The notes beneath the pieces were generated by a model. It saw only the letters and a program-made list of their open reading frames with translations, was not told the DNA's origin and searched no databases. 64,000 nt of DNA from Candidatus Lernaella stagnicola (GTDB lineage Bacteria; Lernaellota; Lernaellaia; Lernaellales; Lernaellaceae). Positions within the stretch are counted from its first letter, which is position 1; every line of letters starts with the position of its first letter. Both the position numbers and the translations under genes were made by a program. Positions 16,182 through 23,294 of this stretch are shown here, piece by piece. The stretch covers positions 62,001 through 126,000 of the forward strand of contig JAVCCK010000042.1 of NCBI GenBank assembly GCA_030765525.1, given 5' to 3'.

Positions 16182-18086
16182 ATGCTACGTCGCCTGACTG
16201 TCATCCTCGTGGTCGCCGCCTTCTGCTTACCCACCGTGGCCGGCGCCACTCGTTACGAAGCTACAACGACCATCGACGGCCACCTCGCCGCCGCCGACAG
16301 CGTAATTGTCGAGATGAATCCAGACCTTACCTTCGCCACGTTCGAAAAGCGCCTGCGCGATGCCCGGTACGCCGTGCGCCTGGCGAGTCTCGATGACGGA
16401 ACGATCGTCGAAGCCACCGACTTCAAAGCCATCGACCTGTACGACGGTGAGGATGTATTTATCGCCGTGGTCGACGTCGCGGCTGATCTCGACCTCGAAA
16501 AGCAAATCGCCGAACTCGAAAGCATGCCCGGCGTGCAAAGCGTTTGGCCGAATTACATCCACGCGCCTTTGTTCCGCCCCAACGACCCGTACTACAACCA
16601 GTACCAGGGCAATTTCCGCCAGCTTTTCCTGGAAGACGCCTGGGATATCACCACCGGCGGCGGAGCGACGGTCGGCGTGATCGACTCCGGCTACCGTCGC
16701 TCAGGTCTGGAAGATGCGGCCGAGAATACCAGCGGCGGCTATGACTTCTGGGGTAACGACACGAATTGGAACGATTACATCGGCCACGGCACCCACGTCA
16801 GCAACACGGTCGCCGAAGCCACCAACAACCGCAAAGGCTGCGCGGGCATCGCGTTCGACGCCCGCCTCATGCCGCTGAAAGTATTTCCGGATTACGACGG
16901 CGGCGCGTTGGAAAGCGATATCATCTCCGCCATCAACTACGCCCGCACCAACGGGGCCGACGTGATCAACATGTCCCTGGGCGGCGGCGGCTACGTTTCT
17001 TCCACCGACAGCGCTATCGATCGCGCCTTCAACGCGGGTGTCGTGGTCGTTGCGGCCTCCGGCAACGACGGCGTCAGTCGCGTGGACTACCCCGGCGCTT
17101 ACGACAACTCCATTGCCGTGGGCTCCTGCAACACGCACGCGCCGGGCGCCAATCCGCAACGGTCGTCTTTCAGTAGTTACGGCAGCGCTTTGGACCTGGT
17201 CGCCCCGGGTGACGGTATCGTGCAGGAAACCTACGAGCCCGGCTACGGCGTCGATTATTACTCCCTGGGCGGCACGAGCATGGCCTCGCCCCACGTGGCG
17301 GGCGTCGCCGCGCTGCTGGTGGCTCACGGCGGCGCTCATCCGCAGGGAATCCGCCAGTCGATGTATGACACGGCGCGCAGTTCGTCGAGCTCGTGGACCA
17401 ACCAACTCGGTTGGGGCGAAGTCGACGCTTACGCCGCGCTCGTTGATTACGCCGGGGCCGCGTTGAACAAGCCGCCCGTAGCCGAAGGCAACGCCAGCCC
17501 GACCGGTGGCCGCGCCCCTCTGACCGTCACCTTCCGCGGCGGCAACTCCAGCGACCCCGACGGCACGATCGAAGCCTACCGCTGGAAAATCATTAACAAC
17601 GGCAACGTCATCGGCAACTCCAAGGTGACGACGCACACCTTCCCCAATCCGGGAACGTACAAAGTGGAGTTGCTCGTCACTGACAACCGCAACGCCACCG
17701 ACACCGACCTGCTCACCATCAACGTCACCTCCTCCACCGGCGGCGACGATGACGATGCCGACGATGACGCCGCCGATGACGACGACACCTTCGACGATAG
17801 CGAGTGCGGCCAACTTCTGAATATGGTCTACGGCGGCTGCAACTATGCCCTAGCCTTCGAGAACGGCCAGAGCATTCAACCCGCCACCGCCATGCAAATG
17901 TGCGAGGAAAGCGCCGACAGCGAGGGGTGGCTCTGCCTCCAGCAGTGCTACAACGACTCGGATAGCTGCGGGTATTGGCGCGGCTGCGCCCGTCAGGTGT
18001 GCGGCATCCGCGTGCTCCAAGACAACGGTGCCGACGACAGCGGCAACGGCGACGAAAACGACTTCATGTGGGGCTGTGGCGAGTAG
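16182..18086 (+). CDS. Secreted subtilisin-like serine protease (S8) with PKD domain and Asp-rich linker
   Basis: A signal peptide (about residues 1-21) and an inhibitor-type propeptide (to about 130) precede an S8 domain with an intact triad: Asp168 (VIDSG), His202 (GHGTHV), Ser366 (GTSMASPH), and oxyanion Asn295 (ASGND). A PKD domain follows (about 445-520: PPVAEGNASPTGGRAPLTVT, FPNPGTYKVELLVTDN). An Asp-rich linker (about 524-545) then leads to a Cys-rich C-terminal domain of some 90 residues with ten Cys, ending FMWGCGE. It is predicted to be an exported protease; the Cys domain may be a surface-retention or binding module. GGAG lies 9 nt upstream of the ATG. Confidence 0.92.
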   Translation: MLRRLTVILVVAAFCLPTVAGATRYEATTTIDGHLAAADSVIVEMNPDLTFATFEKRLRDARYAVRLASLDDGTIVEATDFKAIDLYDGEDVFIAVVDVAADLDLEKQIAELESMPGVQSVWPNYIHAPLFRPNDPYYNQYQGNFRQLFLEDAWDITTGGGATVGVIDSGYRRSGLEDAAENTSGGYDFWGNDTNWNDYIGHGTHVSNTVAEATNNRKGCAGIAFDARLMPLKVFPDYDGGALESDIISAINYARTNGADVINMSLGGGGYVSSTDSAIDRAFNAGVVVVAASGNDGVSRVDYPGAYDNSIAVGSCNTHAPGANPQRSSFSSYGSALDLVAPGDGIVQETYEPGYGVDYYSLGGTSMASPHVAGVAALLVAHGGAHPQGIRQSMYDTARSSSSSWTNQLGWGEVDAYAALVDYAGAALNKPPVAEGNASPTGGRAPLTVTFRGGNSSDPDGTIEAYRWKIINNGNVIGNSKVTTHTFPNPGTYKVELLVTDNRNATDTDLLTINVTSSTGGDDDDADDDAADDDDTFDDSECGQLLNMVYGGCNYALAFENGQSIQPATAMQMCEESADSEGWLCLQQCYNDSDSCGYWRGCARQVCGIRVLQDNGADDSGNGDENDFMWGCGE

Positions 18087-18429
18087 CCTTCACCCCAGGC
18101 TGACCCTGGACCCGAAACCGTAGGAGCGACTTCAGTCGCGACCGGGCAAGGCCCGGCGCTGGGACCGAATGCGTCTGACGACGTCGTTGTCACACCGACC
18201 GCTCCCGCTGGTCGCTCGGCGCGCCTCACACAAAACCGTAGGAGCGACTTTAGTCGCGATCAGCGTTTTCCGAAAACGCTATCTGGTTTCTATATACTGC
18301 CCCCGGAAAGCCAAAATAATTAAGTATGGTGTCCCTTAAATTAAATCTGAAAGCCGAAATATTTAAGTCTGGTGTCCCTTAAAGTAATCGCGCTTCCGCA
18401 GGCAACACGTCGGCCCACGCGGTCATTAA
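18087..18429. repeat. REP-like repeat cluster at the left edge of the island
   Basis: No gene. Contents: two copies of a hairpin repeat GTAGGAGCGACTTyAGTCGCGA (18119-18141 and 18236-18259); one copy of a roughly 80-bp repeat (R2, 18139-18222) that recurs at 27712-27773 and 28370-28450; and two direct copies of repeat R4 (18309-18342, 18347-18384). All are intergenic, and all but the hairpin family recur inside the island to 28.6 kb. Confidence 0.8.
18309..18342 (+). repeat. R4 repeat, direct copy (left boundary of the ATP-grasp cassette)
   Basis: Contains AATTAAGTATGGTGTCCC followed by TTAAATT. A second direct copy with a few changes is at 18347-18384, preceded by the same GAAAGCCGAAAT stretch seen at 20866. 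The inverted partner at 20564-20591 matches in 22 of the 25 core positions. Confidence 0.8.
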
Positions 18430-19086
18430 TCAAAGCCACCCCAACATCTTCCCGATCTCCCCTAGAACGCTAACAACAGCACCAAACGCGATCAAAGACA
18501 ATCCTCTGAGAAAAAGTTTTTCAACCGCATGGATATAGTTTGCTTTTCTAATAAGAACATCTTCGTTCCACTTCACCTGTGCAATCCGAATCGTTATCCT
18601 TTCGGAAATATTGTCCCTGCCTTCTCTCAACATGTCCAATAAATTTTCAGCACATGGCCTTCTAAAAACACCAATCTTTCTTACCTTGATGGAATATGCG
18701 ACTGCAACCAAAAGATGTATCTGTGCCAAAAGATACGCTACACCGACTACCGGCGACACAAGCGGCGTCATCCTTCCGCCTGTTGCAAATACCGCCGGGA
18801 TAATCGATAACACACTTATCGCAACACCTAGCCCACCGAAAAATGCCGCAGCTTTATTTTCGAGAACTTCCTTTCTTTTCGTCTCTGATTCCTGTATTTC
18901 CTTGGCCATTTCTTCAATGGCGCCAGATTCATCGTTTTTTTCTGAAACCGTTTTTCGAACCCTTTCCAACACTCCATTCCACCTTGCGTCTTCACCGTCG
19001 CCACAATTTCTCAAGTCCATGATCGCATGTGCATGGTTCGCCTCATGTGGTGGCCAAATCATATATAGCAGTTTGCGCATTTCCAT
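18430..19086 (-). CDS. Membrane protein of the ATP-grasp cassette, 218 aa
   Basis: The N-terminal about 85 residues are soluble and partly coiled-coil (GAIEEMAKEIQESETKRKEV). Two hydrophobic segments lie around 86-130 (FFGGLGVAISVLSIIPAVF; VVGVAYLLAQIHLLVAVAYS), and another near 195-212 (LFLRGLSLIAFGAVVSVLG). Function is unknown. It begins 9 nt after the ATP-grasp gene with AGAGGA at the right spacing, so it is the third gene of that operon. In a peptide cluster it could be an exporter, an immunity protein or a target; nothing in the sequence decides. Base composition is clearly AT-richer than the flanking core genes. Confidence 0.7.
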   Translation of the reverse strand: MEMRKLLYMIWPPHEANHAHAIMDLRNCGDGEDARWNGVLERVRKTVSEKNDESGAIEEMAKEIQESETKRKEVLENKAAAFFGGLGVAISVLSIIPAVFATGGRMTPLVSPVVGVAYLLAQIHLLVAVAYSIKVRKIGVFRRPCAENLLDMLREGRDNISERITIRIAQVKWNEDVLIRKANYIHAVEKLFLRGLSLIAFGAVVSVLGEIGKMLGWL

Positions 19087-19095
19087 GCTTTCCTC

Positions 19096-20058
19096 TCATT
19101 TCCTCTTCGAAATCATCAAATCGCACAAGGCCTCCGCAATTGGTACGCCGTTCGGTTTTTGAAGCCATCCCCACTCGCCGTTCGGGTTTACTTCAAGAAA
19201 CCAGAATCGCCCTTCATGCTCAACGATATCTATCGCTCCAAAATAGAGGTCATTTTCTAGCACCAATTTGACGCACAAATCAGCAATGTCGTCTGGAATC
19301 GAGCACCGTTTGAATTCAAGGCCATCTTTTTGGGTCCTCCAATCAAGATTAACTTCTTGATTCTCTCCAGAATCGATTCGCACCGAAAACAATTTTTTTC
19401 CAATCACCGTAACCCTGTAATCTGTTTTTTGAAAGAGTGCCTGCTGATAAATTGATGGGCAAACACGAACACTATCCTCGTCTCCAGCCGCTATACCGTC
19501 AATTCTATTCGTGAAAATGAAAAAATCCTGTTCTGGCTCTTCGATTAACGGCGAATAGAGAGCCTTTGCGATAACACCATTTCTATGTTTACCAATAAAA
19601 CTGTTAATGGCTTCCGGATCATTCGAAATGAGCGTGTCCGGTACTTGAAAACCGAGGTCTGACGCCAAATGTAGCTGGCGTATTTTACTTTCCATAACAT
19701 CATTTGCTGAAGGATGATTCACCCAAGTTACGTTCGGGACTATCATTAACGACTCAAGCCAGGAATACCATTGCTCATTGACATACTTCTGCACTGCTGA
19801 CGACGGCTTATTTCCATCGTCTAAGTCATCATACGGTTTGCCCGGTCTTCTATTCCAAACAACTGACACCGTCTTAAGCAGGTCGTACAAGTCGCCTTTA
19901 TGTGTAATCGCGATTTGGCGCGTTGGAAATGAAATGCTGACTTTCTCCGTCACCAAATCCTCTGTATTCAATCGAATAAACGGTTCCCCTCTCTTTTTGA
20001 GCTCTCTGACGACAAAATCCGCGGTAACGTCCCACTTATTTGTTAAGATTAATATCAT
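19096..20058 (-). CDS. MvdD/MvdC-like ATP-grasp ligase (graspetide synthetase candidate)
   Basis: 320-aa ATP-grasp protein matching the peptide-maturing MvdC/MvdD type. The N-terminal domain ends in VVWNRRPGKPYDD (residues 67-78), the counterpart of the family's WYRR. Then WVNHPSANDVMESKIRQLHL (about 135-154) and VPDTLISNDPEAI follow, and the C-terminal catalytic block is FLEVNPNGEWGWLQ (about 287-300). Known relatives use ATP to form ester or amide links between Asp/Glu and Thr/Ser/Lys side chains of a ribosomal peptide. The start has GGAGG upstream; the stop of the 89-aa gene lies within that site, so translation is coupled. Other ATP-grasp roles cannot be excluded. Confidence 0.85.
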   Translation of the reverse strand: MILILTNKWDVTADFVVRELKKRGEPFIRLNTEDLVTEKVSISFPTRQIAITHKGDLYDLLKTVSVVWNRRPGKPYDDLDDGNKPSSAVQKYVNEQWYSWLESLMIVPNVTWVNHPSANDVMESKIRQLHLASDLGFQVPDTLISNDPEAINSFIGKHRNGVIAKALYSPLIEEPEQDFFIFTNRIDGIAAGDEDSVRVCPSIYQQALFQKTDYRVTVIGKKLFSVRIDSGENQEVNLDWRTQKDGLEFKRCSIPDDIADLCVKLVLENDLYFGAIDIVEHEGRFWFLEVNPNGEWGWLQKPNGVPIAEALCDLMISKRK

Positions 20059-20067
20059 GATCGTGCG

Positions 20068-20337
20068 CTACCTCCACATCCTACGATCTTTCATGTCATC
20101 TCCTTTTTCGATGTCGCATTTTTTTGTATCTGGGCCGCTCACGCCTTCCAAGTCGATGGCTGGTGTGTTATTTCGATCTCCTTTCCACCGCACAATGTCT
20201 TCGAGAACATCAAAATAATAGTCTGGGTTAGGAGCTGCGCGCCCAGGAGATAAGCATTTTTTTGCGTACTTAAAAAGGAAGGGCCGAGCTTGAATGATTT
20301 TTTCTCGGATATCTGGCTTTTCGTTCTTTCCACTCAT
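20068..20337 (-). CDS. Small protein upstream of the ATP-grasp ligase, candidate precursor peptide
   Basis: 89 aa. I chose the ATG at 20337 because AGGA precedes it by 9 nt; an upstream in-frame GTG (20430) and an ATG (20385) have no ribosome site. Residues 18-29 (RPFLFKYAKKCL) resemble the PFFARFL helix of microviridin-type leaders. The C-terminal third has many possible donor and acceptor side chains (DTKKCDIEKGDDMKD). The stop lies in the ligase's Shine-Dalgarno site. The leader resemblance is by eye only, so precursor status is a hypothesis; otherwise it is a hypothetical protein. Confidence 0.6.
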   Translation of the reverse strand: MSGKNEKPDIREKIIQARPFLFKYAKKCLSPGRAAPNPDYYFDVLEDIVRWKGDRNNTPAIDLEGVSGPDTKKCDIEKGDDMKDRRMWR

Positions 20338-20563
20338 TTCATCAGTTCCTAATGTTTTGACGGTTTTTGATTGTTCCACAGCCATTTTTGTTAAATGACA
20401 TCCGTGTGTCGCACCCAATTCTTTGGACACAGGTTTGCGCTACGTGGCTTTTCTGTCAAAGTCGTGGTCGCGGCGCGTTTTATTTTCCTTAAGAATGCCT
20501 TTCCTTTTTTTGACCACCGTGCTCTTGGTAGCGCTCGACAGAGATTTTCAGAAGCCTTTCTTG
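20338..20563. other. Upstream region of the ATP-grasp operon
   Basis: AT-rich 226-bp region with no gene I can support. A perfect minus-strand TTGACA is at 20454-20459, but no good -10 box follows at 16-18 nt. A longer reading of the 89-aa frame reaches 20430 without a ribosome site. Confidence 0.4.
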
Positions 20564-20591
20564 TAATTTAAGGGACACCAACCTTAATTAT
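20564..20591 (-). repeat. R4 repeat, inverted copy (right boundary of the ATP-grasp cassette)
   Basis: Reads TAATTTAAGGGACACC AAC CTTAATTAT on the plus strand, the reverse complement of the copy at 18316-18342 except for the central triplet. It is followed directly by module G1. Confidence 0.8.
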
Positions 20592-20828
20592 CCGACGCAT
20601 CTTTCACTCCGTCGATGCCGTCTTATCGGACTATCGATCCGAATACGGCTCCCGAAAACGGCGGTCCCACGCAACGCTCGCCGTGGCACTTTGTCTAAAG
20701 TCCCCTCCTTCGTGGGAACGACGTTGGTGGATAATCTGCGTTGTGGCGGGCGGAACATACGAATTATGCGCCTCTGGTCTTGCGAACGCAAGTCCGAGCC
20801 GCACAGCCTCCACGCCGATTTGTAGAAC
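20592..20828. repeat. Module G, copy 1
   Basis: About 237 bp that recurs at 21375-21612 with roughly four of five bases conserved, and in part at 27288-27441. Shared blocks include CCGACGCATCTTTCACT at the start, CCGAATACGGCTCCCGAAAA, AACGCTCGCCGTGGC, and GCGAACGCAAGTCCGAGCC near the end. No conserved frame spans all copies. Confidence 0.8.
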
Positions 20829-20829
20829 C

Positions 20830-20855
20830 GGAACATGTACTTGTAACGTGTCCCG
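20830..20855. repeat. R3 palindrome, variant copy
   Basis: 25-bp hairpin repeat of the type GGGACACGTA-5-TACATGTCCC. Other copies: 25656-25680, 26673-26697, 27442-27466 and 27656-27680. Here the left arm reads GGAACATGTA. Confidence 0.8.
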
Positions 20856-20860
20856 GTTTT

Positions 20861-21280
20861 CTACTGAAAGCCGAAATAATTAAGTATGGTGTCCCATAAA
20901 TTACCCGAATCCGCGGGAATCAGCCTGTCAATCGTGTTGATTCGTAAGGTGACAGTGGCATGAAATGAACTAAACACTTCGAGATTCAAGGTTTTGGAAG
21001 GCGGGGATACGGACTTAAGTGCAGCGATCGCCTTTTCGTCCGGATTTACTTTCTGCCCAGATTTAATGAGCCCTTCGAGTCCTCGCGAAATATAGAGCCC
21101 GAGAATAGGTGTCAGCGCGAAAAGGACGGCCCGCGCTTTGGGATCTCCATAAGCCTCGGGGATCCAATCTCCAATGTCTCGGACAATTCGTTTGAACCTG
21201 CGAATCCGTTTTTTCAGTGTATTATTATCGTTGCATTCTGGATCGAACCGCTTCAACTCTTCCAAAAGTTCAGTGCCCAT
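20861..21280 (-). CDS. Hypothetical cassette protein, 139 aa, C-terminus supplied by repeat R4
   Basis: A helical N-terminus (EELKRFDPECNDNNTLKKRI) is followed by one hydrophobic segment (AVLFALTPILGLYI, residues 50-63) and a mixed region. Function is unknown. GGGAGGTGACAA stands before the ATG, a strong ribosome site. The last 14 residues (GNLWDTILNYFGFQ) and the stop are encoded by the R4 copy at 20864-20904, so the original 3' end was probably lost or replaced when the repeat was joined. R4 copies face inward from both sides. Confidence 0.65.
   Translation of the reverse strand: MGTELLEELKRFDPECNDNNTLKKRIRRFKRIVRDIGDWIPEAYGDPKARAVLFALTPILGLYISRGLEGLIKSGQKVNPDEKAIAALKSVSPPSKTLNLEVFSSFHATVTLRINTIDRLIPADSGNLWDTILNYFGFQ
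20864..20904 (+). repeat. R4 repeat, direct copy
   Basis: CTGAAAGCCGAAATAATTAAG followed by TATGGTGTCCCATAAATTACCC. It overlaps the 3' end of the 139-aa gene. Confidence 0.8.
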
Positions 21281-21325
21281 TTGTCACCTCCCTAAGAAAT
21301 TTGGAAATTTCGGCACAATTCAAAG

Positions 21326-21374
21326 GGTAATTTAGGGGACACCATGTAATTTATGGGACACCAACCTTAATTAT
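21326..21374 (-). repeat. Two inverted R4 copies in tandem
   Basis: A partial copy (21326-21345) and a full copy (21346-21374), immediately upstream of the 139-aa gene and followed by module G2. Confidence 0.75.
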
Positions 21375-21612
21375 CCGACGCATCTTTCACTTCTTCGAGG
21401 CCGTCATTTCAAAATATCGATCCGAATACGGCTCCCGAAAACGGCGGCCCCGCGCAACGCTCGCCGTGGCGATCTTTCTAAAGTCCCCGCCTTTGCAGGA
21501 ACGATGTTGGTGGGAAATCTACGTTGCGACGGGCCGACCAACCAAATTTTGCGCCTCTGGTCGTGCGAACGCAAGTCCGAGCCGCACAGCCTCCCCGCCC
21601 AGGCACAGAATC
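21375..21612. repeat. Module G, copy 2
   Basis: Second copy of the module at 20592-20828, beginning with the same CCGACGCATCTTTCACT. The R3 palindrome is absent; sequence diverges after about 21600. A degenerate R4-like stretch (GGATGGGTGTTCCCGGAATT) follows at 21791-21810. No gene is supported between 21281 and 21884. Confidence 0.75.
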
Positions 21613-21884
21613 CTGAAGGGGCGATTCACGGATCGCCCGGATCGGCTTTGTTTCTCCGTCTTGTCGCGCCCGCGGGCTTTCTCATCCAATGTTCTTTGGG
21701 ACTATTTTTTCAACAAGGCTTTGATATCATGGCGACGGATATTGGTTGGAGCGCCCCCGAACTGCGCGGCATTGAACCGGAGAAAAATTAAGGATGGGTG
21801 TTCCCGGAATTCCGGGCGCTGTTGCATTGTGTGTCGTCGTTTCGACCGAAGCAGGTTATCGGCAGATCTTTGGAGGCATGGGAC

Positions 21885-23069
21885 GTGTCGTACAAGACCG
21901 TTTTCGCGCTTTTGATTGGTGGATTCGTACTCGTCGCGGCGCTGGTTGCCGTGTTTCACTTTTCCGTGGATCAATTCACTTTCCAAGACGAATTCTTGCG
22001 CCAAAAGCCCAAGGACGTGTTTTCGTCCAACAAAGGCGTTATGTCCTTTGCTGAGTTGGACGGCTATCTCTACGCCGGCACCTGGAACGAGACGACGAAG
22101 GCGCAGCTCTGGCGATCGGCCGACCTCGAATCATGGGAGGCGGTCACCACCGACGCCTTTGGGCTGCCCCGCGCTGCGGAATTCGTGTCGTTGGTCGCTT
22201 TTGACGGCGCGATCTTTGTCGGAACCATCAACGGTGCCGACAACGATCCGGCCCTCATCGTGTGCTACAGACCGGGAGAAGGCGCCGAGTTGGCGGCGGC
22301 CGACGACGTGTTCGCCCCCGGAGACAATTACGTCAAAGCCCTGGCCGTGTGGCACGACCGGCTCTATGCCGTGACCGATCGTGAATTTGTGATGTCGCGA
22401 TCCGGCAAACGCGGCAGCTTCCGGCGGGCGTGGCCGGCGCAAGAACAAGGCGTATCGTTCAATTCGTTGATCGTGTTCAATGACCGCCTGTTCGTCACGG
22501 TCGTCCGGGCCGATGCTTCGTTGCGCATCCTGCGCGTTGCCGAAAACGGCACCACGCTGCTGCACACAAAACTGCCGGACTTGAAACGACCGATTCTCTC
22601 TACGGCCTTTGGCCGTTTGATTGTCGGCGGCAAGGACTCGGCGCCTCCCACGGAAATCATGCACCCGCTCGCCCCGACGCCCAAAACCCGAAAAGGAACC
22701 GGTTTGCCCAAATACGATTGCTTTGCCGAATATCACGGCCGAACGTTTTTCGGTACACGGCGCAGTTCCTGGAAACAAAAATGGCACGCGGCGATACTGT
22801 TCGAGTGCGACGAACAACAGTGCTGGGAAGCGACCGAACCAGGGCTCGGCGACGATAACAACATCATGATCAGCACGATGACCGTCTTTCGTGAACGGCT
22901 GGTTGCGGGCACCTGGAATCTCGTGAGCGGTGCGCAAATCGCCCATCTGACCGGCGACAAAACATGGAAACGCGTTAACCCCACCCACGCCGCCCACGTC
23001 CCGCCCAATCCTCGGCAGGAAAAACGGCTTGACGCCCCCGGCGACGCCGTCGCAAGGACACACCCGTAG
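21885..23069 (+). CDS. Membrane-anchored beta-propeller-like protein, 394 aa
   Basis: GTG start chosen because GGAGG lies 8 nt upstream; the frame is open upstream but that part lies in repeat-like DNA. One N-terminal transmembrane helix (TVFALLIGGFVLVAALVAVF) anchors an extracytoplasmic domain of repeated blades: LDGYLYAGTWNETTKAQLWR, FDGAIFVGTINGADNDPAL, WHDRLYAVTDREFV and FRERLVAGTWNLVSGAQI. Function is unknown; such propellers bind ligands or partners. Its TAG stop touches the end of an IS remnant (TGTCCCC), so the natural C-terminus may be cut. Confidence 0.7.
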   Translation: MSYKTVFALLIGGFVLVAALVAVFHFSVDQFTFQDEFLRQKPKDVFSSNKGVMSFAELDGYLYAGTWNETTKAQLWRSADLESWEAVTTDAFGLPRAAEFVSLVAFDGAIFVGTINGADNDPALIVCYRPGEGAELAAADDVFAPGDNYVKALAVWHDRLYAVTDREFVMSRSGKRGSFRRAWPAQEQGVSFNSLIVFNDRLFVTVVRADASLRILRVAENGTTLLHTKLPDLKRPILSTAFGRLIVGGKDSAPPTEIMHPLAPTPKTRKGTGLPKYDCFAEYHGRTFFGTRRSSWKQKWHAAILFECDEQQCWEATEPGLGDDNNIMISTMTVFRERLVAGTWNLVSGAQIAHLTGDKTWKRVNPTHAAHVPPNPRQEKRLDAPGDAVARTHP

Positions 23070-23291
23070 TGTCCCCATTTTAGCAAGACAGGATTAGGCG
23101 GCTTTTGGGGTGAAGTAAGCCGCTTGGACCTCGTTGGGCGTTTGGTAGTCGAGGGCCGAGTAGACGCGGTCTTGGTTGTACCAGCGCACGTACCGGTCAA
23201 TCGCGTCGTGGGCCTCGCTCCAGGTGTCGTAGCTGTTGGGCCAGATTTCCTCCTCTTTGATCGTGCGGATCACCCGTTCGAGAAACGCGAT
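23070..23291 (-). mobile_element. IS3-type insertion sequence remnant (transposase 3' end)
   Basis: The minus strand encodes the last about 65 residues of an integrase-type transposase (VIRTIKEEEIWPNSYDTW; YVRWYNQDRVYSALDYQTP; ending YFTPKAA, stop at 23094-23096). The sequence TGTCCCCATTTTAGCAAGACA at 23070 looks like the outer terminal repeat. The 5' part, OrfA and the other end are missing, so the element is dead. Confidence 0.8.
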
Positions 23292-23294
23292 CCG

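Noticed and set aside
18309-21374. R4 as an integron attC site
   Set aside because: No GTTRRRY/RYYYAAC core pair, no bottom-strand bulged hairpin pattern and no integrase in the window.
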